Below are positions 1 through 8,773 of a DNA stretch of 64,000 nt, in pieces; within the stretch, counting starts at the first letter, position 1, and each line of letters opens with the position of its first letter. The position numbers and the translations under genes were made by a program. This DNA is from Methylobacterium brachythecii (lineage in GTDB: Bacteria; Pseudomonadota; Alphaproteobacteria; Rhizobiales; Beijerinckiaceae). The notes beneath the pieces are model-generated. The model was given only the letters and a program-made list of their open reading frames with translations, had not been told where the DNA came from and did no database searches. The DNA lies in contig NZ_JACIDN010000003.1 in the NCBI RefSeq assembly GCF_014196345.1, forward strand, positions 620,001-684,000. Reading direction: 5' to 3'.

Positions 1-542
1 TACAGGAAGTCGAGCCAGGTGTTGTGCAGCTCGTTCTTCGCCTTGGGCAATCGCCGGGCGATAGCGTCGAGCTGGTAGGGCGACGGCTCGAAGGGCTTGC
101 GGCGCAGGTTCATGCCGCTCTGGTCCAACGAGCGGTTACCCTTGCGCAGATTGTCGGCGCTGCAACTCGCGACGATGTTCGTCCAGGCCGACTCGCCGCC
201 CTTCGAGCGCGGATTCACATGATCGAAGGTCAGTTCCTGCGGCGGCAGGCGCTCGCCGCAATACTGGCAGGTGAACTCGTCGCGCAGGAAAAGGTGGTAG
301 CGGGTGAAAGCCACCTTCTTACGCCGATGGTAGCTCTTGAGAGCCACCACCGAGGGAACCTGGAAGGACTGGCTGGCCGAATGCACCTCAACGTCATCGT
401 AGGTCTTCACCTGGATGACGCGTTCCTGAAGCACGGCGACCAGGGCGTCCTGCCAATTCCAAACCGAGAGCGGTGCCCAGCTCACCGGCTGCATATCGGC
501 GTTGAGCACCAGCGTGCGAAGGTTGCCGACGTGCGCGTTCAT
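1..542 (-). CDS. HNH endonuclease (partial, 3' end beyond window)
   Basis: The reverse strand encodes a continuous frame running off the left edge, so the C-terminus is missing. About 180 residues are present. The zinc-finger-like CQYCGE, followed by LTFDHVNPRSKGG and then SCSADNLRKGNRS, is the typical HNH nuclease core with the HNH-type His in FDHV. Start ATG at 542 is preceded by a GGAGG five bases upstream. Proteins of this shape are about 185 aa and are near-universal single-domain HNH proteins in alphaproteobacteria; their substrate is not established. It stands alone here. The family call is firm, the biological role unknown. Confidence 0.85.
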   Translation of the reverse strand, partial: MNAHVGNLRTLVLNADMQPVSWAPLSVWNWQDALVAVLQERVIQVKTYDDVEVHSASQSFQVPSVVALKSYHRRKKVAFTRYHLFLRDEFTCQYCGERLPPQELTFDHVNPRSKGGESAWTNIVASCSADNLRKGNRSLDQSGMNLRRKPFEPSPYQLDAIARRLPKAKNELHNTWLDFL

Positions 543-1141
543 GTCGGCCTCCGTTGACTGCACGTTTCGCCGAGCAATCGTTCGAGGCGCGCCGCCGTTG
601 GGAGCGTGATCGCGAAGAATAGGGCACTCGTCATCGACGCAACTTTCTCATCGCGTTCACGAGCTCTGACCCCGTGGTTTGGTCCAATACTCCGATACGG
701 CACGACATGGCACCCCCGGCCGTTCTCCCGCGCTGCGGAAGCTTGGCCGTTACAGTGCCTTCGATGCGGTTAGGAGCGGGAGAGAAATGAAAACGCCGGC
801 GGCGACTGCCGGGGAGGGGCAGCCGGTGAGACGCGGGCAGCGTGGCGTCGGACGGTGTCACGACGGTCGTCGCTGCCCGGCAGCGGAACGACAGGGCCAT
901 GTCCATTGCTGCTCAGTCTAATATCGACGTGACAGGGTTGTGAAGGTCGCTCGGATTGGCGAGACGTCGCGCGCACAGATTCGATCTCAAGGCGGCGGGT
1001 TCAGGTGCGCCCTGCACCGTTTCGCCCCATTGATCCGCGACGGAGGACGCCGCGACGGGTGCGATTTTCGCGAACTGCCCCATCTCAGTCGCGGACATCG
1101 CTTCGGCCGCGGACACGGGGCCCGGCCCTCGAACAAGGACG
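543..1141. other. Intergenic region without a supported gene
   Basis: This 599-base stretch lies between the leftward HNH gene and the rightward channel gene, so it should hold two divergent promoters. Short open frames exist on both strands, but none has a convincing ribosome binding site, recognisable domain or signal peptide. A GC-rich imperfect inverted repeat is visible near 798-825. I see no tRNA or other structured RNA. Confidence 0.5.
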
Positions 1142-3832
1142 ATGATGGTTCGATCGACCCTTCGCGCCGCGCGCATCGCGGCCCTCTCGGCAATCCTGGC
1201 GGGTGCAGCGATTGCCGTGCCGACCGGTGTGTTCGGCCAGGGGGCAGCGCCGGCTCAAACGCAGGAGCAGAAGGCGGCGCCCCCGCCGCAAACCGGCAGC
1301 GACAAGCCGCAACCGCCGCAGGGCACGGCTGCGCCCGCGCCGCAGGCGGCCGCACCGGCTCCTGCCGCCAAGCCCGCACCGAAGCCGCAGGTCTCGGAGG
1401 GGATCAAGACGGTCCGCGAGCGGCTCGACCAGATCAAGAGCGACCTCGACACTCGCGAGAAGCGGGTCACCGGCCGCGACGTCAGCGCCGGCGCGCTCAC
1501 GACCGCCCGCGATGGGCTGGAAGCCGTTTCCGATCGGATCCGGGCGATCATCGCAGCTCTCGATCCGCGCCTGGAGGCCGCCCGTGAGCGGCTGACGCAG
1601 CTCGGCCCGAAGCCGAAGGATTCGGAAGAGGGCGACGACGTCGCCAAGGAGCGCGTCGAGCGCGGGCATGCCGTCACCGAGATCGACGAGACACAGCGTC
1701 TGGCCAAGTCGCTGCTGGTCCAGAGCGACCAGATCGTCGATCAGATCACCAACAAGCGCCGGGCCGCCTTCACGCGCGGGCTGTTCGAGCGCTCGTCCGC
1801 ACTGTTCAGTCCAGACCTCTGGATGAAGATCGGCGCCGACCTGCCGCGCGACCTGAAATCGCTTCAATCCGCGCTCGAGGACATCCTCTATCTGTTCTCG
1901 CGCAACGGCAGCCTGTGGAACCTGCTGGTTCTCGGCGCGGCCTTCGGGATCTCGTTCGCGCTGTATTTCGGCCGGCGCAACATCGCGCCGAAATTTGGCC
2001 GACGCGACGTCAAAGTCACCGAGCCCTCCCGTCGCGCCAAGCTTCTCGCCGCCTGGCGCGTGCTGCTGCTCGGCACCGTTCCGGCAGTGGTCGGAAGCTA
2101 CGCCGTCTACTACGCCCTGGATGCCACGGACCTGCTGCCGACCCGGCTGATGCCGGTGGCGAGCGCCATCCTGATCGGATTGGCCTTCATCGCCTTCGTC
2201 CAGGCGCTCTGTGACGCATTGCTTGCGGTCGGCAAGCCGGCTTGGCGGCCGACGCCGGTCAGCGACGCCGCCGCCTGGCGCGTCCAGCTCCTCGCTGTCA
2301 GCATCGCGGTGGTCATCACGATCTCGAAATCCACCGAGGCCCTCAATTCCGGCATCTACGCCGCGCTCTCGATCTCCATCGCCACGCGCGGCATCGGCGC
2401 CGTCACGGCGGCCCTGCTGCTGGCGATTGGCCTGCATCGCTTCGCCGATACGGCGGAGAAGGAGGAGGCCTGCTTCGGTCCCTATGTCGGCACCGAGACC
2501 TCGAGCAGCATCGGCGGCCCGTTGCGCCTGCTCGGCTGGGCGGCGACGGTGCTCGTCGGCATCGGCGCGATCATCGGCTACGTCGCCCTCGCATCCTTCC
2601 TCGTCGACCAGCTGATCTGGACGGCGAGCCTGTTCGTGCTGTTCTGGCTGCTCATCGCCAGCGCAGACGAGTTCATCGGCGGCTCACTCAGCAACGACAC
2701 CAAGATCGCCACGGCGCTCCAGGCCAATACCGGCCTGCGCAAGCGCTCGCTGGATCAGATCGCCGTGCTCGCCACGGGATTTTCCCGCGTCGTGCTCATC
2801 GCGGTGGCGCTGCTGCTGGCGCTGGCGCCGTGGGGGCTCGATTCGAACGACGTGTTCTCGTCGCTCCGCTCGGCCTTCTTCGGCTTCAAGGTCGGTGACG
2901 TCACGATCTCGCTTTCGGGAATCGTGTTCGGCCTCGGCATCCTCGCCCTCGGCGTCTTCGTCACGCGGTCGGTGCAGCGCTGGCTGGAAAACACCTATCT
3001 CCCCGCGACCGAGCTCGATGCGGGCCTGCGCAACTCGATCTCGACCATGGCCGGTTATTGCGGCTTCCTGCTCGCGCTGGCCCTCGCGTTCTCCTATCTC
3101 GGCCTGAGCCTGGAAAAGCTGACCATCGTCGCCGGCGCGCTGTCGGTCGGTATCGGTTTCGGCCTCCAATCCATCGTCAACAACTTCGTCTCGGGCCTGC
3201 TGCTGCTCTGGGAGCGCCCGATCCGCGTCGGCGACCAGGTGCTGATCGGCGACTCGGAGGGCATCGTGAAGCGCATCTCGGTGCGCTCCACCGAGATCCA
3301 AACCTTCGACCGCTCGGCCGTGATCGTGCCGAACTCCAACCTGATCTCGGGGGTCGTGAAGAATCGGGTGCGCGGCGACCGCAGCGGGCGGGTGATCATC
3401 TCGGTCAGCGTCCTGCGCAACCAAGATCCCGTGCGTGCTGCCGAAATGATGGTCGATTGCGCCAAGTCTCATCCGGACGTGCTCAAGCAGCCGCCGCCGC
3501 GCGTGGTCTTCAAGAAGATCGGCGACCCATTCCTGGACTTCGACCTGATCGCCATGATCAGCGACGTGAACCTCGGGCAGGGCGTGCAGAGCGATCTGAA
3601 TTTTTCCGTCTTCAAGACGCTGTCGGATGCCGGCTTCATCCCGGCCATGGGACCGCCTTCGAGCTTCATCACCGTTCAGGGTCTGGAGCCGGTGCGCGAC
3701 GCGCTCGGCCAGATTGCGAGCGCCGTCGGAACCTCTCCCGCACGCACCGGCGCCGCACCCGAGGAGCCGGCTCGACGCGACGACGAGAGTGGGGAGCCCA
3801 TCCGGCGCAAGCTCGGCGCGGCGTCCTCGTAA
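1142..3832 (+). CDS. MscS-family mechanosensitive channel (DUF3772-type, large)
   Basis: 896 aa, far longer than the 286-aa E. coli MscS, so a MscK/YbdG-like large form. It has an N-terminal signal peptide (cleavage near residue 32), then a Pro/Ala/Gln-rich low-complexity linker to about residue 80. A coiled-coil-like periplasmic region follows (the DUF3772 position, about 85-240), then roughly ten membrane helices from about 250. The canonical MscS core is clear: VGIGFGLQSIVNNFVSG near residues 667-683, then RVGDQV and the beta-domain SVRSTEIQTFDRSAVIVPNS. It releases solutes from the inner membrane under hypo-osmotic tension. ATG-ATG start, AAGGA upstream; the second ATG (1145) is possible. 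Confidence 0.93.
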   Translation: MMVRSTLRAARIAALSAILAGAAIAVPTGVFGQGAAPAQTQEQKAAPPPQTGSDKPQPPQGTAAPAPQAAAPAPAAKPAPKPQVSEGIKTVRERLDQIKSDLDTREKRVTGRDVSAGALTTARDGLEAVSDRIRAIIAALDPRLEAARERLTQLGPKPKDSEEGDDVAKERVERGHAVTEIDETQRLAKSLLVQSDQIVDQITNKRRAAFTRGLFERSSALFSPDLWMKIGADLPRDLKSLQSALEDILYLFSRNGSLWNLLVLGAAFGISFALYFGRRNIAPKFGRRDVKVTEPSRRAKLLAAWRVLLLGTVPAVVGSYAVYYALDATDLLPTRLMPVASAILIGLAFIAFVQALCDALLAVGKPAWRPTPVSDAAAWRVQLLAVSIAVVITISKSTEALNSGIYAALSISIATRGIGAVTAALLLAIGLHRFADTAEKEEACFGPYVGTETSSSIGGPLRLLGWAATVLVGIGAIIGYVALASFLVDQLIWTASLFVLFWLLIASADEFIGGSLSNDTKIATALQANTGLRKRSLDQIAVLATGFSRVVLIAVALLLALAPWGLDSNDVFSSLRSAFFGFKVGDVTISLSGIVFGLGILALGVFVTRSVQRWLENTYLPATELDAGLRNSISTMAGYCGFLLALALAFSYLGLSLEKLTIVAGALSVGIGFGLQSIVNNFVSGLLLLWERPIRVGDQVLIGDSEGIVKRISVRSTEIQTFDRSAVIVPNSNLISGVVKNRVRGDRSGRVIISVSVLRNQDPVRAAEMMVDCAKSHPDVLKQPPPRVVFKKIGDPFLDFDLIAMISDVNLGQGVQSDLNFSVFKTLSDAGFIPAMGPPSSFITVQGLEPVRDALGQIASAVGTSPARTGAAPEEPARRDDESGEPIRRKLGAASS

Positions 3833-3971
3833 TGCCGGTGCCGGCCGAATGGCTTGCTGGCATCGATGCGCTGGCGACATCGCCCACGCGGCAGGGTCGG
3901 CCGGCACGGCTCTTGCCGGATATGCCCGGCTGCTCGTAACTGTGAAGCGCTGTCCTCCAGGAGGATGTCCG

Positions 3972-4970
3972 ATGTCCGCCCTCGATCGAACCCGCGCGCT
4001 TCTCGCCGCCGCTCTCGCCATCGGCGCGGTCGTGGCTGCATCGGTCCCGGCAATGGCAGAGCAGGGCTATCCGGACCAGCCGATCTCCCTCGTCGTGCCT
4101 TTCGCGGCCGGCGGCCCGACCGATACCATCGCCCGGATCATCGCGCCGCCCATGGCAAAGGCGCTCGGGCAGCCGATCAAGATCGAGAACATCTCGGGTG
4201 GCGGCGGCACCACCGGCATCACAGAGGCATCGCTGGCCAAGCCCGACGGCTACACCATCATGATCGGACACATGGGCACACACGGGGCGGCCCCGGCTCT
4301 GTTCCGTACCCTGAAATACGACCCGGCCCGCACTTTCGATCCGATCGGCCTCGCCGCGGGCACGCCGGTGGTGATCGTCGCGCGCAAGGATTTTCCTGCA
4401 AGCGATCTGAAGAGCTTCGTCGAGGCCCTGCAGAAGAAGGGCTCGACCTACAGCCAGGCTCATGCCGGGGTGGGCTCGGTCTCGCATTCGACCGGAATGC
4501 TATTCGACTCGATCGTCAACGTGAAGCCGACCTTCGTCGTCTATCGTGGCACCGGCCCCGCCATGAACGACCTGATCTCGGGCCAGGTAGACTTCCTGAC
4601 CGACCAGATCGTCAACGTCGTGCCCCACCTCCAGGCCGGGACGATCAGGGCCTACGCCATCGCGACGCCCGAGCGTTCGCCGGCGCTGCCGGGCGTTCCG
4701 ACGACGCGCGAGGCTGGGCTTCCCAGTTTCGAGGTCAGTGCCTGGAACGCCGTCTTCGCGCCGAAGAACCTGCCGAAGGACGTGCATGCGCGGCTCGTCG
4801 ATGCCCTGGACAAGGCGCTCGACGATCCGACGGTCCGCGAGAGGCTGCTCAAGCTCGGCGGCAGGATCCCGGCCGGCAGCGAGCGTGGCCCCGTCGCGCT
4901 GCAGAAGCTCGTGGAAAGCGAAGTCGCGCGCTGGACCCCGGCGTTGAGCGCGGCCGTCGAAGAACAGTGA
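3972..4970 (+). CDS. Tripartite tricarboxylate transporter substrate-binding protein (Bug family)
   Basis: 332 aa, the usual size for the Bug/TctC family. A Sec signal peptide ends near residue 29 (VPAMAEQGYP). The family signatures YPDQPISLVVPFAAGGPTD and GGGGTTGI and the two-lobed layout are clear. It would capture a carboxylate or similar small solute in the periplasm. No TctA/TctB membrane components are adjacent, which is common for orphan Bug receptors, so the substrate cannot be deduced. The start at 3972 is chosen because it begins the signal peptide and follows an AGGAGGA purine tract; the frame is open much further upstream, overlapping the channel gene. Confidence 0.9.
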   Translation: MSALDRTRALLAAALAIGAVVAASVPAMAEQGYPDQPISLVVPFAAGGPTDTIARIIAPPMAKALGQPIKIENISGGGGTTGITEASLAKPDGYTIMIGHMGTHGAAPALFRTLKYDPARTFDPIGLAAGTPVVIVARKDFPASDLKSFVEALQKKGSTYSQAHAGVGSVSHSTGMLFDSIVNVKPTFVVYRGTGPAMNDLISGQVDFLTDQIVNVVPHLQAGTIRAYAIATPERSPALPGVPTTREAGLPSFEVSAWNAVFAPKNLPKDVHARLVDALDKALDDPTVRERLLKLGGRIPAGSERGPVALQKLVESEVARWTPALSAAVEEQ

Positions 4971-5087
4971 ACCGTCTGCCGATCCTGCGCCGGCGCAGGT
5001 CGAGTCCAATCCCGTGAACTGCAGCTCGGCCGTGATTGACGGGGCGCCCGAGACTTCGTCTAAGCGCTTCAACGAGAAGGCGCGTGC

Positions 5088-6149
5088 ATGTCGGATCAGG
5101 CCGGTCCTGAAATCATCCTGGAAAAGCGGGGCGCGGCGGGCCTCATCACCCTCAATCGCCCGAAGGCGCTGAACGCCCTGACGCTGCCGATGATCCGGGC
5201 CATGCACGCCCAGTTGCAGGCCTGGGAGACCGACGATGCCGTCAGCCGCATCGTGATCCGCGGCACAGGCGGACGGGCCTTCTGCGCGGGCGGCGACATC
5301 CGGCAGATCTATGAACTCGGCAAGGCCGGACGCTTCGACGAGACCATGGCGTTCTGGATCGGCGAGTACCAGCTCGACGCCTACGTGAAGCGCTATCCGA
5401 AGCCCTACATCGCCCTGATCGAGGGTGTCGTGATGGGCGGCGGGGTCGGGCTCTCGCTGCACGGGGACGTGCGCGTCGCCTCCGAGAAATACATGTTCGC
5501 CATGCCCGAGACTGGGATCGGCTACTTTCCCGATGTCGGGATGACCTACTCGCTGCCACGGCTTCCCGGACGCACGGGGACCTACCTGGCCGTGACGGGG
5601 GCCCGCGTCGGAGCGGGCGATGCCCTGGCGCTCGGGCTCGCCACTCATGCCGCGAAGGCCACTGATTTCGAGGCCATCGTCGACGCACTCGCGCGTGGTG
5701 GCGATATCGCGGACACGCTGGCCGCATTCGAGGCCGAACGGCCCGAGACCGGTCCGCTCGTCGCCGAGCGCAGCACCATCGACGAATGCTTTTCGGCCCC
5801 AACCCTGCACGACGTTCTCGGCCGCCTCGACGTCGCGGCCTCCTCCGGCGCATCCTTCCCGGCCGAGACGGCGACCCTGATCCGCTCGCGCTCGCCGACG
5901 AGCGTGCTCATCGCCTTCGAGCAGATGCGGCGGGGCATCGGCATGAGCTTCCCCGAGGCGATGCTGGCGGAGTTCCGTCTCTGCACCCGCGTGATGGGCG
6001 GAAACGACTTCTTCGAGGGCGTGCGTTCGGTCATCGTCGACAAGGACGGCGCGCCGCGCTGGCAGCCCGCCACGATCGAGGCGGTCGATCCGGCAACGAT
6101 CGCCGCCGCCTTCGAACCCCTCGACGGCTCCGAGCCGTCCTTCGCATGA
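5088..6149 (+). CDS. 3-hydroxyisobutyryl-CoA hydrolase (enoyl-CoA hydratase/isomerase family)
   Basis: 353 aa, matching HIBCH-type hydrolases rather than ~260-aa enoyl-CoA hydratases. Crotonase-fold markers include AFCAGGDIRQIYE, the oxyanion-hole GVVMGGGVGLS, and the HIBCH-diagnostic PETGIGYFPDVG carrying the catalytic Glu and Asp. A C-terminal segment (FRLCTRVMGGNDFFEGVRSVIVDKD, abbreviated here) also fits the hydrolase. It hydrolyses 3-hydroxyisobutyryl-CoA in valine catabolism, in the cytosol. Other valine-pathway genes are not in the window. Related enzymes can act on 3-hydroxypropionyl-CoA. Confidence 0.88.
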   Translation: MSDQAGPEIILEKRGAAGLITLNRPKALNALTLPMIRAMHAQLQAWETDDAVSRIVIRGTGGRAFCAGGDIRQIYELGKAGRFDETMAFWIGEYQLDAYVKRYPKPYIALIEGVVMGGGVGLSLHGDVRVASEKYMFAMPETGIGYFPDVGMTYSLPRLPGRTGTYLAVTGARVGAGDALALGLATHAAKATDFEAIVDALARGGDIADTLAAFEAERPETGPLVAERSTIDECFSAPTLHDVLGRLDVAASSGASFPAETATLIRSRSPTSVLIAFEQMRRGIGMSFPEAMLAEFRLCTRVMGGNDFFEGVRSVIVDKDGAPRWQPATIEAVDPATIAAAFEPLDGSEPSFA

Positions 6150-6162
6150 GCGGGTCTCGTCG

Positions 6163-6633
6163 GTGAAAGCCCTGACCAAAGTCGGCACGACGCGGGACGG
6201 CCGCGGACGCATCGGCGGTGCCGAGGGCGTGAACGACCGCATCGAGCGTGCCGAGCGTCGGCAGACGCATTGGGACACGGTGTTGGTCTGGTTCATGCGC
6301 ATCGTGGCCCTGGTCTGGGTCGCCAAGGGCGTCCTGACCTGGGCCGACATCGTCGACGTGCTGCCCGGCAGCCCACCGTTCGAGGGCGAGCCGCTCGGCC
6401 GGCAGACGGTCATGGTCTATTTCGCCGTGATCGACTTCACCGCGGCCGTGGGCCTCTGGCTGACCAGCGCCTGGGGCGGCGTCGTCTGGCTCCTGGCGGC
6501 CACCAGCGGCATCACCCTGGCCGTGCTGACGCCTCAGCTTCTGCCGATGCCGATCGCGCTGATCGTCCTGCAGGGCGCCGCCATCGTCGCCTACTTCACG
6601 CTGTCCTGGCTCGCCGCTCGCGAGAACCACTAA
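6163..6633 (+). CDS. Small inner-membrane protein (DUF6163-like)
   Basis: Up to 156 aa. The N-terminus is hydrophilic, followed by four predicted membrane helices (about 40-60, 80-102, 104-124 and 128-148). A short loop, LPGSPPFEGEPL, separates helix 1 from the rest. The layout resembles DUF6163 proteins of Hyphomicrobiales, but this assignment is from memory and modest. GTG at 6163 is the first start; GTG at 6229 would also give a complete membrane protein and may be the true one. It lies 13 bases after the hydrolase stop, so co-transcription is likely. Function unknown. Confidence 0.6.
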   Translation: MKALTKVGTTRDGRGRIGGAEGVNDRIERAERRQTHWDTVLVWFMRIVALVWVAKGVLTWADIVDVLPGSPPFEGEPLGRQTVMVYFAVIDFTAAVGLWLTSAWGGVVWLLAATSGITLAVLTPQLLPMPIALIVLQGAAIVAYFTLSWLAARENH

Positions 6634-6753
6634 GCGCAGGTCGCCGCGGCACGGCATTCGAGCCGCTCGTCCAACACAGCACCGATATCCCCCGTCGAGT
6701 GGCCGAGCCTGGCGACGCCAGGGCGCGCGCGCAGTTATGAGCGCCGCTCCTCC

Positions 6754-6776
6754 GATTTTGCACGATGTGCAAAATC
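6754..6776. promoter_or_regulatory. Perfect 10-bp inverted repeat (putative operator) upstream of pspA
   Basis: GATTTTGCAC-gat-GTGCAAAATC is a perfect 10+10 palindrome with a 3-base spacer, 71 bases before the pspA ATG. A further GTGCAAA half-site follows at about 6789-6795. No regulator gene is adjacent, so the binding protein is unknown; the geometry fits a dimeric helix-turn-helix protein. I see no sigma-54 -24/-12 element, so this is not an E. coli-style PspF promoter. Confidence 0.6.
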
Positions 6777-6847
6777 TCACTTGAACACTGTGCAAACTCG
6801 TGTGAACCATCGGGTGTGACATCGATCACGCCTGTGGAGACACTCCG

Positions 6848-7522
6848 ATGCTCAAGCTGTTTCGCATTCTCGCCCGTGGCGCCGCCGCGCGCGCCGAGGA
6901 AGAGTTTCTCGACCGCAACGCCCTTCTGATCCTCGACCAGCAGGTCCGCGAAACCCGCGCCTCGCTGGAGCGGAGCCGGCGCGCACTCGCCGCCGCCGTC
7001 GCGGCCGATCAGGCCGAGGGCCGAAAGCTCAGCGACATCGAAAACCGAGCCATCGATCTCGAAACCCGCACGGTGGCCGCTCTCTCCGCCGGCCGCGAGG
7101 ATCTCGCCCGGGAAGCTGCCCAAGCGATCGCCGAACTCGAATCCGAGCGCGATGCGATCCGGCAGGCCAGGAGCCGCTACGAGGCCGAGGTCGCCCGCAT
7201 CCGCACGGTCGTCGCTGAGGCGACGCGACGCCAGACCGAGCTTGAGCGCGGCCGGCGTACGGCAGCCGCCGCCGAGGCAGTGCGCCGCATGCGGGTCAAT
7301 CCGGGCCCGAACGAACTCGCCACGCTCACCGAGGCCGAAGCGACTCTCAAGCGCCTGCGTGACCTCCAACAGGAGGCGGCCGACACCGAGGCGGCCCTCG
7401 CCGACATCCAGCCCGGTGCGGACATCGCCGCGCGCATGGAGCGCGAGGGCTTCGGCCCAAGCAGCAAGACGACCGCCGACGCCGTGCTCGACCGGCTTCG
7501 CCGCCGCGCCGAAGCTGCCTGA
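6848..7522 (+). CDS. pspA: PspA/IM30 family phage-shock-like protein
   Basis: 224 aa, the usual PspA/Vipp1 size. The start MLKLFRILARGAAARAEEEF gives the short amphipathic N-terminal helix. The rest is almost continuous coiled coil rich in Arg, Glu and Ala, interrupted by the conserved FLDRNALLILDQQVRE segment. PspA proteins bind the cytoplasmic face of stressed membranes and oligomerise to preserve the proton motive force. GGAG precedes the ATG with 8-base spacing. It is first in a rightward set with a YiaA-like protein and a multispanning membrane protein. There is no pspB, pspC or pspF, so regulation must differ from E. coli. Confidence 0.85.
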   Translation: MLKLFRILARGAAARAEEEFLDRNALLILDQQVRETRASLERSRRALAAAVAADQAEGRKLSDIENRAIDLETRTVAALSAGREDLAREAAQAIAELESERDAIRQARSRYEAEVARIRTVVAEATRRQTELERGRRTAAAAEAVRRMRVNPGPNELATLTEAEATLKRLRDLQQEAADTEAALADIQPGADIAARMEREGFGPSSKTTADAVLDRLRRRAEAA

Positions 7523-7561
7523 TCCCTCACATCCCCACCGCCATTCGAGGAGATATCCGTC

Positions 7562-7837
7562 ATGACCACCGAAGCCTCACCCCAACATTCGAGTGCCTGG
7601 GTCACCTTCACCTACGGCTCGTTCGTCGCCTCCGCCGCCATGGTGGCCATCGGTATCCTGTTCATGCCGATCGATTTCTGGATGAAGGGCTACTTCGCCA
7701 TGGGCGTCGTCATGCTCGTACAGTCCTGCGTGACCTGCACCAAGACGATGCGCGACGTCCACGAGAGCAAGCGCATGCACAACCGCATTGAGGACGCCCG
7801 CACCGAGCGCCTCCTGATGTCGGTGGGCAAGGATTGA
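7562..7837 (+). CDS. YiaA/YiaB-family inner membrane protein
   Basis: 91 aa. Two membrane helices (about 17-38 and 42-60) match the YiaA/B two-helix domain: VTFTYGSFVASAAMVAIGI and GYFAMGVVMLVQSCVTCTK, then a charged tail DVHESKRMHNRIEDARTERL. GAGGAG lies ahead of the ATG, and the gene begins 39 bases after pspA. YiaA-like proteins recur next to pspA homologues in several alphaproteobacteria, which suggests an envelope-stress function, but none is proven. A strong hairpin follows the stop. Confidence 0.8.
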   Translation: MTTEASPQHSSAWVTFTYGSFVASAAMVAIGILFMPIDFWMKGYFAMGVVMLVQSCVTCTKTMRDVHESKRMHNRIEDARTERLLMSVGKD

Positions 7838-7852
7838 TCTCGACAGGCTCCG

Positions 7853-7881
7853 GCCCGCGACGTCACGAAGGCGTCGCGGGC
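7853..7881 (+). terminator. Hairpin between the yiaA-like gene and the next membrane gene
   Basis: GCCCGCGACG, a nine-base loop, then CGTCGCGGGC: perfect 10-bp arms, 13 bases after the stop codon. There is no U-tract, so it may attenuate, protect mRNA ends or act only partly as a terminator. Confidence 0.5.
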
Positions 7882-7911
7882 GGCTGATCCCTTTCGTTCC
7901 CGGAGATGACG

Positions 7912-8604
7912 ATGACTGCCCCCAACGCCGTCGCGACAGCGGCTTCTCCCGCCTTGCCGTTCGAACCGCGTATCCCGCTGACGCTGAAGCTCGCCTATTC
8001 GGCCTTCGCGCTGGTTCTGATCCCGGTCTATCTCTTCCATTACGGGCCGACGAACTTCGTCTATTTCTGCGATCAGGCCGTGCTTCTCACCTTGGTCGGC
8101 ATCTGGATCGAGAGCCCGTTGCTGATCTCGCTCTGCGCCGTCGGCATCCTCGCGCCGCAGCTCCTCTGGATCGTCGATTTTCTCGGCACCGCCATCGGAC
8201 GGCCGATCACCGGCATGACCGAATACATGTTTGATCCCGCCAAGCCCTTGCTCTTACGGGCCTTGTCCGGCTTCCACGGCTGGCTGCCGCTCCTGTTGGT
8301 CTACCTCGTTGCCCGGCTCGGCTACGACCGCCGCGCGCTGCCGATCTGGACCGTGATGGCTGTGATCACGATCCTCGTCTGCTTCTTCCTGATGCCGGGC
8401 CCGCGCGCCGATGCCGGCCTCACACCGGTGAACATCAATTACGTCTGGGGCTTCAGCGACGCGACCGCGCAGGGCTGGATGCCGGCCTGGGCGTGGCTCG
8501 CTCTGATGCTCGTCGGATTGCCGCTCACGCTGTTCCTGCCAACGCACGTGGCGCTGCGCCGGCTGATGCCGGCTGCTCGCCGGGTGCGCCTGGCGGCGGC
8601 CTGA
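7912..8604 (+). CDS. Multispanning membrane protein of unknown function (psp-linked)
   Basis: 230 aa, about six to seven predicted helices. Notable are LIPVYLFHYGPTNFVYFCDQ near residues 37-56, a conserved-looking acidic site LLWIVDFLGTAIG near the middle, and NINYVWGFSD in a loop. I do not recognise an enzyme family. ATG 7912 is preferred over ATG 7906 because CGGAG lies at the right distance from the former. It is third in the pspA cluster, separated from the second gene by 74 bases containing a hairpin, so it may be only partly co-transcribed. Confidence 0.75.
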   Translation: MTAPNAVATAASPALPFEPRIPLTLKLAYSAFALVLIPVYLFHYGPTNFVYFCDQAVLLTLVGIWIESPLLISLCAVGILAPQLLWIVDFLGTAIGRPITGMTEYMFDPAKPLLLRALSGFHGWLPLLLVYLVARLGYDRRALPIWTVMAVITILVCFFLMPGPRADAGLTPVNINYVWGFSDATAQGWMPAWAWLALMLVGLPLTLFLPTHVALRRLMPAARRVRLAAA

Positions 8605-8651
8605 TCGGCGCCGCGGCTCGCCAATCGGAAAAGCCGCGACCGCGTGCAGAA

Positions 8652-8667
8652 GCCCGCGATCGCGGGC
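8652..8667. repeat. Perfect 16-bp palindrome
   Basis: GCCCGCGATCGCGGGC lies about 50 bases after the psp-linked membrane gene. It reads as a loop-free palindrome. It could be part of a weak terminator or a protein site; nothing decides between them. Confidence 0.35.
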
Positions 8668-8773
8668 GACCTCTCCGAAAGGTGCCAAACCTTGCGATAG
8701 GGCCGGTCTCGACGACATCGTGTACTTGCGCGCCGAACGCCAGATGTCTGGACACGGCTGGGACGATTGACGG

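Noticed and set aside
631..906. A 91-codon leftward frame between the HNH and MscS genes
   Set aside because: No ribosome site, Arg/Ser/Pro-rich, no signal or domain.
6780..6847. Sigma-54 (-24/-12) promoter for pspA as in enterobacteria
   Set aside because: No TGGCAC-N5-TTGC-type pair at the right spacing, and no pspF gene nearby.
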